Translations under genes and position numbers: made by a program
Shown here: positions 36,186-44,560 of the stretch, piece by piece
Layout of the letters: each line of letters begins with the position of its first letter
Numbering within the stretch: position 1 is the stretch's first letter
The notes under the pieces: generated by a model
What the model saw: the letters and a program-made list of their open reading frames with translations, nothing else
The model's database searches: none
Told to the model about the DNA's origin: nothing
From: CAYNRA01 sp046293395
Lineage (GTDB): Bacteria > Bacteroidota > Bacteroidia > Cytophagales > Spirosomataceae
DNA length: 64,000 nucleotides
Assembly (NCBI GenBank): GCA_046293395.1
Contig: JBKBOU010000003.1
Location: forward strand, 620,001-684,000
Direction: 5' to 3'

Positions 36186-37463
36186 ATGTCAGCAATAACC
36201 CATCTCACAGAATCAGACGTACTCATTTCTCTGGAAGAAACACACGGAGCACACAATTACCATCCCTTGCCTGTTGTACTTGACCGCGGAGAGGGTGTTT
36301 TCGTTTGGGATGTTGAGGGTAATAAATATTACGATTTTTTATCCGCCTATTCTGCTGTGAACCAAGGACATTGCCACCCAAGAATTATTGGTGCTTTGCA
36401 AGCACAAGCGCAAAAACTCACGTTGACCTCCCGTGCATTTTATAATTCTATGCTAGGGAAATTTGAAGAATTTATGACCCGGACTTTCGGATACGATAAA
36501 GTTTTGGTGATGAATACAGGTGTTGAGGCCGTCGAAACAGCATTGAAATTGGCAAGAAAATGGGGGTATGAAGTAAAAGGTATTCCGGAAGGAAAAGCGA
36601 AAATTATCTTTGCCAGTCATAATTTTCATGGACGTACGCTTTCGGTCATTTCAGCTTCCACAGACCCAAGTAGCCGAGGTGGATTTGGGCCTTATATGCC
36701 TGGTTTTCAGGTAATTCCTTACAATGACATAGAAGCTTTAGAGAATGCACTCATGGAAGACCCCTTCGTTGCTGCCTTTGTTGTAGAGCCCATTCAAGGC
36801 GAAGCGGGGGTTGTTGTGCCCGACGCTGGATACCTTGCCCGAGTTCGGCAGTTGTGCAAAGCAAGTCAAGTTTTGTTTGTTGCAGACGAAGTGCAGACGG
36901 GTATTGCACGGACTGGAAAGATGTTGGCTTCTTGCGGAAATTGTACATGCCAAAAGGGATGCGAACGTTCGTACGAAGCGAGACCCGATATACTTATTTT
37001 AGGAAAAGCATTATCTGGAGGTGTTTTGCCTGTTTCGGCTGTTCTTGCTGACGATGAAATCATGCTGTGTATCAAACCAGGGGAGCACGGCTCTACATTT
37101 GGGGGAAACCCGTTGGCGTGTGCTGTGGCGATGGAGGCACTTCAGGTTGTAATAGATGAAGAATTAGCCGCCAATGCCTTGAAGATGGGACAACTATTTC
37201 GGGATAAAATACAGGAAATTGTGGATAAGTCTTCAGTTGTCCGTCTTGTTCGTGGAAAAGGGTTGTTGAATGCCATTGAGGTAAATGCGCCGGAAGAATC
37301 TAGTTTAGGCTGGGATATTTGCATGAAACTGAAAGAAAATGGCTTACTTGCCAAACCGACACACGGCAATAAGATACGATTTGCACCTCCGCTCGTCATT
37401 ACAGAAGAGCAACTGTTGGCATGTGTTGAAATCATCGATAGAACCATTCAGAGTTTTGAGTGA
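36186..37463 (+). CDS. rocD: Ornithine aminotransferase
   Basis: The 425-residue PLP enzyme converts ornithine and 2-oxoglutarate to glutamate semialdehyde and glutamate. Class III aminotransferase features are visible: YSAVNQGHCHPRII, NTGVEAVETALKLARKWGY, the PLP-phosphate region HNFHGRTLS, the aspartate in FVADEVQTGI, and the Schiff-base lysine K274 (LILGKALSGG). An unusual cysteine group lies just before it (C250, C253, C255, C259). The divergent Lrp-type gene is the likely regulator. A terminator follows 130 nt downstream. Confidence 0.96.
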   Translation: MSAITHLTESDVLISLEETHGAHNYHPLPVVLDRGEGVFVWDVEGNKYYDFLSAYSAVNQGHCHPRIIGALQAQAQKLTLTSRAFYNSMLGKFEEFMTRTFGYDKVLVMNTGVEAVETALKLARKWGYEVKGIPEGKAKIIFASHNFHGRTLSVISASTDPSSRGGFGPYMPGFQVIPYNDIEALENALMEDPFVAAFVVEPIQGEAGVVVPDAGYLARVRQLCKASQVLFVADEVQTGIARTGKMLASCGNCTCQKGCERSYEARPDILILGKALSGGVLPVSAVLADDEIMLCIKPGEHGSTFGGNPLACAVAMEALQVVIDEELAANALKMGQLFRDKIQEIVDKSSVVRLVRGKGLLNAIEVNAPEESSLGWDICMKLKENGLLAKPTHGNKIRFAPPLVITEEQLLACVEIIDRTIQSFE

Positions 37464-37592
37464 AATAGTGATAATTGAGATGTTGGAAACCAAACAGAGT
37501 ACCCTTTCTTTTGTAAATTTATTTTAAAAAAGAATTTATAAACAGTGGCTGAATAAGAGAAAAATACGCTATTTGGGAATAGCCCAAGTAGC

Positions 37593-37628
37593 AAAAAGTG
37601 AATCTATGTACAAGTAGGTTCACTTTTT
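37593..37628 (+). terminator. Rho-independent terminator downstream of rocD
   Basis: AAAAAGTGAATCTA (37593-37606) pairs with TAGGTTCACTTTTT (37615-37628) with one mismatch, ending in a T-run. The gap between rocD and here (37464-37592) holds only a small GCTATT/AATAGC hairpin. Confidence 0.85.
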
Positions 37629-37672
37629 TTATTCATACGATTTGTCCCAAAATGACCGCTTAATAAAAAAGG

Positions 37673-37704
37673 TTTGGTGGGATGTAGGTTAGGTAGTAGA
37701 TTTA
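37673..37704 (+). promoter_or_regulatory. Promoter of the GHKL-helicase gene
   Basis: TTTG (37673-37676) and TAGATTTA (37697-37704) are 20 nt apart; only the last base of the -7 box departs from TAnnTTTG. The ATG is 44 nt downstream. Confidence 0.45.
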
Positions 37705-37748
37705 AGAGATAGCTTTTAAATAAGAGTAAAATTCATTAATTATAAAAC

Positions 37749-40700
37749 ATGGAAGAAGACATTCAAGAACAACAAGTATGGTTTGAGAAACTGTACCGCC
37801 AAAGAAAGCAAACAGCTCAGACTTTAATGGAGGACTTTGCCATAAGTAATATTTGGAACAGTGTTGTCGAAAAATACAGTGATCAAGCACATTTTATTTA
37901 CGAATTGCTACAAAATGCAAATGATGCGAAGGCAACATCATCTTTATTTCATTTAACTAAAAACGGACTTTATTTTAGGCACAACGGAACAAGGAATTTT
38001 TGGGTTTCAAATCCGGATAGCGAGAAGATAGATCAACGAAATAATAGACTTGGAGATATAAATGCAATCACAGCTGTTGCTCAGTCGAACAAGAAAGACC
38101 ATTCAACAATTGGCAAATTTGGAGTTGGTTTTAAAGCCGTTTTTCAATACACAGACACGCCTCACATTTACGACCCTAATTTTCAGTTTAAAATAAGCAA
38201 ATTTATTGTACCGATTAAATTGGACAATAATCTAGTAGATAGACAAGAAGGAGAAACTGTTTTTTATTTTCCTTTTGATAAACAAGTAGGACATGAAGGT
38301 GGAAAATCGGAAATGTCACAAGAAAGAGCTTTCGCGGATATTTATAGCAAATTAAAAAGCCTAGTCTTCCCGACTGTTTTTCTATCAAATTTGCAAGAAA
38401 TAAAGTGGAAAGTAGAAGGTAGTGAGGCCGGAGAATACACAAAAAAAAGAATTAAATTCGAGAAGAACAGAGACCTATTTTACGAACGACTGGAGGTTAG
38501 TCAAAAAGTTGGTTCAAAAATGACCAAAGAGAATTTATGTTTGTTTTCACGTCAAACAAAGAGCCAAAAACTCAATTATTCCGTTGGATTTTTTCTGGAC
38601 AATAACGATAGACTAATCCCGAAAGAACATTACGCATTTTGCTTTTTCCCAACAAAAGTCACTACGAACCTAAACTTTATTATTCATGCGCCTTTTTTAT
38701 TGACGGATAGTAGGGAGGGTATAAAAGAATCTGACCCTCATAATATTGAGATGATAGAGCAACTCGCAAAACTTTCTGCAGATAGTTTATTGTTTCTCAA
38801 GGACTTAAAACTGCTAAATGATGCCATACTTGATATTATTCCCTATAAGAAAAAGATATTCTTTGAATCTCACTACGATTATGATGAACACGAGAATGTA
38901 GAAAAAGCTAAATTTTTTTCACCTTTTTATAAAAATATCAAACAAAAATTTCAAAGTTCGCAAATACTACCATCTACCTATGGTGTATATGTTTGTAAAG
39001 AAAATGCTTATTGGGCTGAGTCCCCTGATTTAACCACTTTATTTAATATTGAACAGCTTACCTATTTGGTAGAAAACCAGAACGCCAAATGGGTGTTTAC
39101 AACGATTGGAAGGACCAAAAATAAAGAAATTACGGATTACATTGATGGTGGGTCAGATAGATCTTGGGACAAAAAAGAGCCAAATTTGATTAAAGCAAGT
39201 TTGGACTTTGAAAATAAAATTGCGGATTTGATTACAAGTAATTTTATACAAGAACAGTCAAACGAGTGGCTTCATAAATTCTATAGTTATTTGCTGTCAA
39301 GAAAATCCTATCAAGATAGGTTTAAAACGAAGCCCATTTTTAAGGATTCTCAAGGTAATGCAGTCGCTGCCTTTGAAAAAAAAGCTGGGGAGTTACATAG
39401 TATCTTGTTTTTACCGATGGATGGGATAAATTCAAGTGCTAGAACAATTGATCCTGAACTACTTAAAAATGAAAAAACAAAAGAGTTCTTAGAGAATTTT
39501 GGAATTCATAAACCAAGTTTTAAAGATGAAATATACAACAATATACTTCCACTCTATGAGTCTAATGAAGGTATCGATACTCGACCGCATTTCGAAATAT
39601 TTTTCAAGTATTGGAAAGAAGAAGGAAGACCAGAAGACTTTATAAATTTAATAAAAGATAAATCATTTATTCTGTATAAAACAAATGACTCCGAAATAAG
39701 GTATAGAGCGAAGGCAAGTTTACTCTATTTTCCAGATTCTGATTTATTAAAGTATTTTGAATATAAGCCCGATACAAGATTTGTGGACTTGGATGAGTAT
39801 CACACTTTCATCACAGTACAGGATAAACAGATTTTAAAATCCTTCCTTTTGAAGCTAGGTGTTAAAACAAGTCCTAGTATTGATGTAAAATTAATAACCT
39901 CATTTGATGAAAAAAGGAAGTTTAATTTAAGTTATTCTACAGGAAGAAGTGATTTGTATGATCGATATATTGACGGGGCTAGGGAACTCACTAGACATAT
40001 TGACTTTGAAAAATCAATAATGCTGTGGAATATACTTTTGAAATTTGACGATTTGAGTACCAAGTTGAGAGCGGTTCATTATTATTTTTATCGTAAATAT
40101 AAAGAGGAACGTTTTGATTCTTCTGAGCTTTATCGTCTTAGAAACGGAAAATGGCTTTTTACAAGTAATTATGAACTTGTCGCACCGAAAGATATTAATG
40201 TCAACCAATTAGCTGATGGCTATAAAAAGAACTCTGATCTAGAAAAGTTACTAGGATTCAAGCCCTTAGTTGTATTAACAAAGACTGAAAGAATAGCTTC
40301 GAAGTTTGGAAGTGAGGAAGAGGCCGAGGAAGCATTAAGGGCATTACAGGAAAAACGAGAGAAAGAAAGATTAAGAAAAGAGAAAAAGACATCTGAACGG
40401 CATTTAGAAGTTGAAACAGACGATTATGATGATGCGATTAGCGGTTTAAAAAAAATTTCCGAATCTATTTTCAAAACTAACAAAGAAAAGGTGAAAACTA
40501 ACTCTTTACCTGATTTCAACGAAGACGAAGAGCTTGCCAGAGGAATTGAAGAAATAAAAAAGCAAATTGAACAGAAAAAAAACAGGGTTAACCTAGCACA
40601 AACTATCAATTCAAGTAAAAAGTATTCATACAATTGGTTTAAAGCATACTTACAGCTACTTAAAACATTTGGAGAAAAAAATGATACACAAAAACAAAAG

Positions 40701-42446
40701 GTAATATCGTTTCAGAGCATTACACCTTATAAAGCAAGCAATAAGTACCTCTTATTGTCTGGATCGAATAGCTATATATCACCAGAAATTGAAAACGCCG
40801 ATGATTTTAAGGTATCACTTATTTTTGAAAGTGGTAAAAGAGAAAATATCTTAATTGAGGGAGTGTCAAAGAAAGGACAAGATTTATTGGTCTATTGTGG
40901 AGATGGGTTAGCTAGTAATTTCTTATCTAAACTTTCGAGTGCCTTTAAGGTTGAAATAAGATTTACACCAACGATTGACCTGATTGATAGGCTTTATTCT
41001 GCATTTTGTAACACAAACAATATCGATGAATGGGAGGATATTGAAGATGCAATGCCTCCGATTAGTTATATATATGGCCCTCCTGGAACTGGAAAAACGA
41101 CAAAGCTTTGCAATGACATAAATGAGTATATTGAAGAAGGTATAAACTCAAAGATTTTAGTATTGACTCCAACTAACAAGGCAGCAGATGTCATTTGTAA
41201 GAAGTTACTATCGATTAACTCTAGTATAAATGTTGTACGATTAAGTCACCCTACTAGTCCTGAACTTGATGAAGCTATTTATAGAAATGAATTACTAGAT
41301 GATGATTTGCCGTCTGATATTGATGTCGTCATATCGACAATTCATCGACTACCCTATTTTAATATAGAAGACTACGGGCAACTTTTTACATACCCTTGGG
41401 ATTACGTAATCTTTGATGAAACATCCATGATTGGACTACATTATGCAACTTTTGCAATAATGTCCCTGTACAAAAATAACTCAGATACTGTTTTTATCGT
41501 CTCAGGTGATCCAAAACAAATCCCACCAGTTATTGAAGTAAATGATTTAGAACTAGAGAATTTTGATTTTCAAGATGAAAATCTTTATAAAATGGTAAAT
41601 ATTAACAGTTTTAACCCAAATGAGCAGATAATTGGAAGTCACGATACAATCAAAAATATGGACTTGCAGTACCGTAGTTTACCACAAATTGGACAATTGG
41701 TAAGTGAGCTGTCGTATTCAGGACTATTACGCCATGACAGAAAAGTCAATAGAAGAGAGGCAAGACCACTACCAGATGGGCTTGAAAGTATCATTCCATC
41801 GAACGTAGTTTTTGTTGATGTTCCTTTAAATGAAGAACAGTCAATTTATAAAGTGAGTAAATTAATTCATAGTTCTTATCAAGTTTATTGTTCTATTTTA
41901 GTTGCAGAAATCATTAAACATTTTGATAAATTTAATACTGTACAAAAGTGGACAGTAGGAATTATTACTCCATATAAAGCCCAAGCTATTCTATTGAATA
42001 AACTAATTTCACGTTATGAAATCACAGAAAATATATCTGTGTATGCTGATACTGTTCACGGATTCCAAGGTGATGAGTGTGACATCGTCTTTTTTGTTTG
42101 TAATCCGAATAACTACAAATATACTGGACATCCAAAGGCATTATTATCTAAAGAGTATATTTACAATGTGGCGATTAGTAGAGCAAAAGATTATTTAATC
42201 ATTTTACATCCATATACTGTAATCCCGAATAATTTATTTCTCAACCTGATAAAGGAGGCAAGTGAGGGAAATTCAGTTGAAATAAGCTCTAAAGTAGTTG
42301 AAAAAGTGATATTTGGTGTTGAGAACCATATCGAAAGTAACTGCTATATTTCAGGACATGATGACATAAATATTTTTGGACAATCTGATATGAAGTATTT
42401 TATTAAATCTAGTGATACAGCAATAGATTTTCAATTATCAATATGA
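37749..42446 (+). CDS. GHKL (sacsin/Hsp90-like) ATPase fused to superfamily 1 helicase, likely defence gene
   Basis: The 1565-residue protein has two distant catalytic parts. At the N-terminus is a GHKL ATP-binding fold of the sacsin type: N-box ELLQNANDA (52-60) and the G-loop IGKFGVGFKAVFQYTD (121-136); the usual DxG motif is altered to HNG (78-80). The middle (about 300-1080) matches nothing I know, except a charged coiled coil near 855-900. The C-terminal part is a UPF1/Dna2-like SF1 helicase: Walker A GPPGTGKT (1110-1117), DETS (1223-1226), SGDPKQIPP near 1252, VHGFQGDECD near 1436 and NVAISRAKD near 1473. No partner gene flanks it. Sampled GC is about 30 percent in places, well below neighbouring housekeeping genes. 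GHKL and helicase fusions occur in anti-phage systems, so defence is likely but unproven. Confidence 0.85.
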   Translation: MEEDIQEQQVWFEKLYRQRKQTAQTLMEDFAISNIWNSVVEKYSDQAHFIYELLQNANDAKATSSLFHLTKNGLYFRHNGTRNFWVSNPDSEKIDQRNNRLGDINAITAVAQSNKKDHSTIGKFGVGFKAVFQYTDTPHIYDPNFQFKISKFIVPIKLDNNLVDRQEGETVFYFPFDKQVGHEGGKSEMSQERAFADIYSKLKSLVFPTVFLSNLQEIKWKVEGSEAGEYTKKRIKFEKNRDLFYERLEVSQKVGSKMTKENLCLFSRQTKSQKLNYSVGFFLDNNDRLIPKEHYAFCFFPTKVTTNLNFIIHAPFLLTDSREGIKESDPHNIEMIEQLAKLSADSLLFLKDLKLLNDAILDIIPYKKKIFFESHYDYDEHENVEKAKFFSPFYKNIKQKFQSSQILPSTYGVYVCKENAYWAESPDLTTLFNIEQLTYLVENQNAKWVFTTIGRTKNKEITDYIDGGSDRSWDKKEPNLIKASLDFENKIADLITSNFIQEQSNEWLHKFYSYLLSRKSYQDRFKTKPIFKDSQGNAVAAFEKKAGELHSILFLPMDGINSSARTIDPELLKNEKTKEFLENFGIHKPSFKDEIYNNILPLYESNEGIDTRPHFEIFFKYWKEEGRPEDFINLIKDKSFILYKTNDSEIRYRAKASLLYFPDSDLLKYFEYKPDTRFVDLDEYHTFITVQDKQILKSFLLKLGVKTSPSIDVKLITSFDEKRKFNLSYSTGRSDLYDRYIDGARELTRHIDFEKSIMLWNILLKFDDLSTKLRAVHYYFYRKYKEERFDSSELYRLRNGKWLFTSNYELVAPKDINVNQLADGYKKNSDLEKLLGFKPLVVLTKTERIASKFGSEEEAEEALRALQEKREKERLRKEKKTSERHLEVETDDYDDAISGLKKISESIFKTNKEKVKTNSLPDFNEDEELARGIEEIKKQIEQKKNRVNLAQTINSSKKYSYNWFKAYLQLLKTFGEKNDTQKQKVISFQSITPYKASNKYLLLSGSNSYISPEIENADDFKVSLIFESGKRENILIEGVSKKGQDLLVYCGDGLASNFLSKLSSAFKVEIRFTPTIDLIDRLYSAFCNTNNIDEWEDIEDAMPPISYIYGPPGTGKTTKLCNDINEYIEEGINSKILVLTPTNKAADVICKKLLSINSSINVVRLSHPTSPELDEAIYRNELLDDDLPSDIDVVISTIHRLPYFNIEDYGQLFTYPWDYVIFDETSMIGLHYATFAIMSLYKNNSDTVFIVSGDPKQIPPVIEVNDLELENFDFQDENLYKMVNINSFNPNEQIIGSHDTIKNMDLQYRSLPQIGQLVSELSYSGLLRHDRKVNRREARPLPDGLESIIPSNVVFVDVPLNEEQSIYKVSKLIHSSYQVYCSILVAEIIKHFDKFNTVQKWTVGIITPYKAQAILLNKLISRYEITENISVYADTVHGFQGDECDIVFFVCNPNNYKYTGHPKALLSKEYIYNVAISRAKDYLIILHPYTVIPNNLFLNLIKEASEGNSVEISSKVVEKVIFGVENHIESNCYISGHDDINIFGQSDMKYFIKSSDTAIDFQLSI

Positions 42447-42641
42447 CATCAAATTAAGAAAGCATGTAATAATCTAGGTTATAACCCACTTTCACAAGAA
42501 TATCTTCCTAACCTTGATACTAAGAGGATATTTTTGCGAAAATGTGATTTGTATTGAGAGCTAATAAAAACTAAACTGTTTGTGTAATCTCCCCCAATTA
42601 TCCCCTAAATAAAATTTAGTTTAAATAGTGAGTGATTAAAC

Positions 42642-42681
42642 AACAAAAAAGGCTGACTTTTTCAGGACAGCCTTTTTTGTT
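42642..42681. terminator. Bidirectional terminator between helicase gene and rpsG
   Basis: AACAAAAAAGGCTG (42642-42655) pairs perfectly with CAGCCTTTTTTGTT (42668-42681) around a 12-nt loop. It has a T-run for the plus strand and an A-run (T on the minus strand) for rpsG. The rest of the 42447-42699 gap is plain AT-rich DNA. Confidence 0.85.
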
Positions 42682-42699
42682 TTCGTACCGCAGAAACGA

Positions 42700-43167
42700 T
42701 TAGAATCTGAAGTGCGAGAATGCTTTGTTGGCATCTGCCATACGGTGCGTATCGTCTTTTTTCTTAACGGCAGCGCCTTCCCCTTTCGAGGCAGCGATGA
42801 TTTCACCAGCTAGACGCTCAGTCATGGTTTTTTCACCACGTTTACGCGCATAGTTGATCATCCATTTCATACCTAAAGATTGACGGCGTTCTGCACGAAC
42901 CTCCGTAGGAACTTGGAACGTAGCTCCACCTACACGGCGGCTTTTCACTTCCACAGCAGGCATTACATTGCCCAATGCTTTTTTCCAAACTTCGAGACCG
43001 TTCTCGCTCGTTCTTTTTTCAACAATTTCCAATGCGCCGTAGAAAATGCCATAAGCAAGGCTTTTCTTTCCGTCGAACATTAGGTTGTTTACAAATTTCG
43101 TTACGGTTACTTCACGGAACTTAGGGTCAGGAAGTACGTAGCGCTTTTTTGGTTTTGCTTTTCTCAT
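42700..43167 (-). CDS. rpsG: 30S ribosomal protein S7
   Basis: The 155-residue protein binds the 3' domain of 16S rRNA and starts assembly of the small-subunit head. Recognisable parts are RKAKPKKRYVLPDPKF, KFVNNLMFDGKKSLAYGIFY, ALGNVMPAVEVKSRRVGGATFQVPTEV (read in pieces), and the end THRMADANKAFSHFRF. It lies 149 nt after rpsL on the minus strand, but fusA, usually the third gene of this operon, is not behind it. Confidence 0.97.
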   Translation of the reverse strand: MRKAKPKKRYVLPDPKFREVTVTKFVNNLMFDGKKSLAYGIFYGALEIVEKRTSENGLEVWKKALGNVMPAVEVKSRRVGGATFQVPTEVRAERRQSLGMKWMINYARKRGEKTMTERLAGEIIAASKGEGAAVKKKDDTHRMADANKAFSHFRF

Positions 43168-43316
43168 TTTAAAAAAATCTCTTTAATGAGGTTTCGTTTT
43201 ACTGTTGAAAACTAATTCACATTTTGGTTGGAAACCGAAATATTACTTCCCTGTTACATATTAGTCAAAGAGGACATTAGCGTGCTATTGGCCTCGTCAG
43301 ATACATAACTGGTGTA

Positions 43317-43730
43317 TTATTTCTTCTTACCTTTTGTTGGAGCTGCTGCTACTTGACCTGGTTTAGGACGTTTAGCACCATACTTCGAGCGACTTTGTTT
43401 ACGGTTGTTTACACCTGCGGTATCCAAAGCACCACGAACGATGTGATAACGTACCCCTGGAAGATCCTTCACACGACCACCACGAATCAATACGATTGAG
43501 TGTTCTTGTAAGTTGTGACCTTCACCTGGAATGTAGGCGTTCACTTCTTTTTGATTGGTTAAACGCACACGAGCAACTTTACGCAAAGCCGAGTTAGGCT
43601 TCTTTGGTGTTGTTGTATATACACGTGTACAAACCCCTCTACGCTGTGGGCAAGAATCCAATGCCGGTGACTTAGATTTGTAATCAAGAGTCTCTCTTCC
43701 TTTTCTTACTAACTGTTGTATAGTAGGCAT
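43317..43730 (-). CDS. rpsL: 30S ribosomal protein S12
   Basis: The 137-residue protein forms part of the decoding centre. The hallmark stretches TRVYTTTPKKPNSALRKVAR, IPGEGHNLQEHSIVLIRGGR and DLPGVRYHIVRG are intact. The lysines at the classical streptomycin-resistance positions are wild type (TPKKPNS and the K of VKDLPGV), so the protein should be sensitive. A short basic tail (PTKGKKK) exceeds the E. coli protein. It has a clear promoter and heads the rpsL-rpsG unit. Confidence 0.98.
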   Translation of the reverse strand: MPTIQQLVRKGRETLDYKSKSPALDSCPQRRGVCTRVYTTTPKKPNSALRKVARVRLTNQKEVNAYIPGEGHNLQEHSIVLIRGGRVKDLPGVRYHIVRGALDTAGVNNRKQSRSKYGAKRPKPGQVAAAPTKGKKK

Positions 43731-43786
43731 TGCGAAATAAAATGGTTTTAAATAAAAAATTAATCCTTTTTTGGTAAAAAGGACTG

Positions 43787-43817
43787 CAAAAATACGATAT
43801 TTTTCTGTTTACACAAA
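43787..43817 (-). promoter_or_regulatory. Promoter of rpsL-rpsG
   Basis: On the minus strand TTTG (43817-43814) and TATTTTTG (43794-43787) are 19 nt apart, a full TTTG/TAnnTTTG match, 57 nt upstream of the rpsL ATG. Confidence 0.65.
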
Positions 43818-43866
43818 AAATATGTGTTTTTTGTTTGCCATCTACTTGAAAACAAAGCGAGTAGCG

Positions 43867-44193
43867 TCAGGCTTCCCCGACGGGCCCACCGAAATTCATC
43901 GGAAACGGGCTTGGGTTTTCGTTCGGGCTTATCTCGCCAAATGAATTTTCAAATTTTGCGATATTGTCTTGCAAAGCCATAACAAGCCGAAGAGCGTGTT
44001 CAGGAGTTAGAATGATACGAGATTTTACCTTTGCTTTCGGTACACCGGGCATAAGACGGATGAAATCAAGGATAAATTCGGAATTGGAATGTGAAATCAT
44101 CGCTAAATTTGCATATACCCCTTCTGCGATTTCTTCAGGAAGCTCAATGCTGATTTGCGTTTCTTCCTCTTGTTCGTTTGTTTTTTTTGCCAT
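43867..44193 (-). CDS. DUF3467 protein
   Basis: The 108-residue protein fits the DUF3467 family: an acidic start (KKTNEQEEETQISIELPEEI), ANLAMISHSNSEFILDFIRL, and ILTPEHALRLVMALQDNI. Members are small, widespread and uncharacterised. It sits between rpsL and fusA, 136 nt upstream of rpsL on the same strand, and may contribute to the same transcript, although rpsL has its own promoter. Its function is not known. Confidence 0.85.
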   Translation of the reverse strand: MAKKTNEQEEETQISIELPEEIAEGVYANLAMISHSNSEFILDFIRLMPGVPKAKVKSRIILTPEHALRLVMALQDNIAKFENSFGEISPNENPSPFPMNFGGPVGEA

Positions 44194-44396
44194 TTGTATT
44201 GTATTAGATTTCTAGTAATTGCCCTAAAAATGAACGCATTGAAAAACCTTCAAATAAAAATCTATCTTTAGGGAAACAGACAATTAGATGAAAGCAATTT
44301 ACAAATTAACAAACAAAATAAAGAATAAATGGCATTAACTTTATTGAGTGGCAAGCAGCACACATAATAAACTAATAACAAATGAATTAGCGAAGT
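44194..44396. other. Left half of the gap between DUF3467 gene and fusA
   Basis: No gene, terminator or clear promoter for the DUF3467 gene is seen here; AT-rich sequence only. Confidence 0.5.
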
Positions 44397-44429
44397 TTTT
44401 TCTATTTTCCAATTTAGTTTGTACCTTTG
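44397..44429 (+). promoter_or_regulatory. Promoter of fusA
   Basis: TACCTTTG (44422-44429) is a perfect TAnnTTTG box; TTTT (44397-44400), 21 nt upstream, is the likely -33. The leader to the ATG at 44561 is about 125 nt and contains a TGTAGTA/TACTACA dyad, with no gene. Confidence 0.6.
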
Positions 44430-44560
44430 CCCCCCGAAATGTTACTCGAATAGTCTCCCTTTTATAAAGATAACAGGTGTCTCTTCAGTATATGTAGTAG
44501 TACAGCATTTTGCGTTAGAAAGAACTTACTACAAAATAACAGTAAACTATTTTTTATTAA

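Noticed and set aside
37464..42700. Direct repeats or attachment sites flanking the GHKL-helicase gene
   Set aside because: I compared both gaps and found no shared sequence of useful length.
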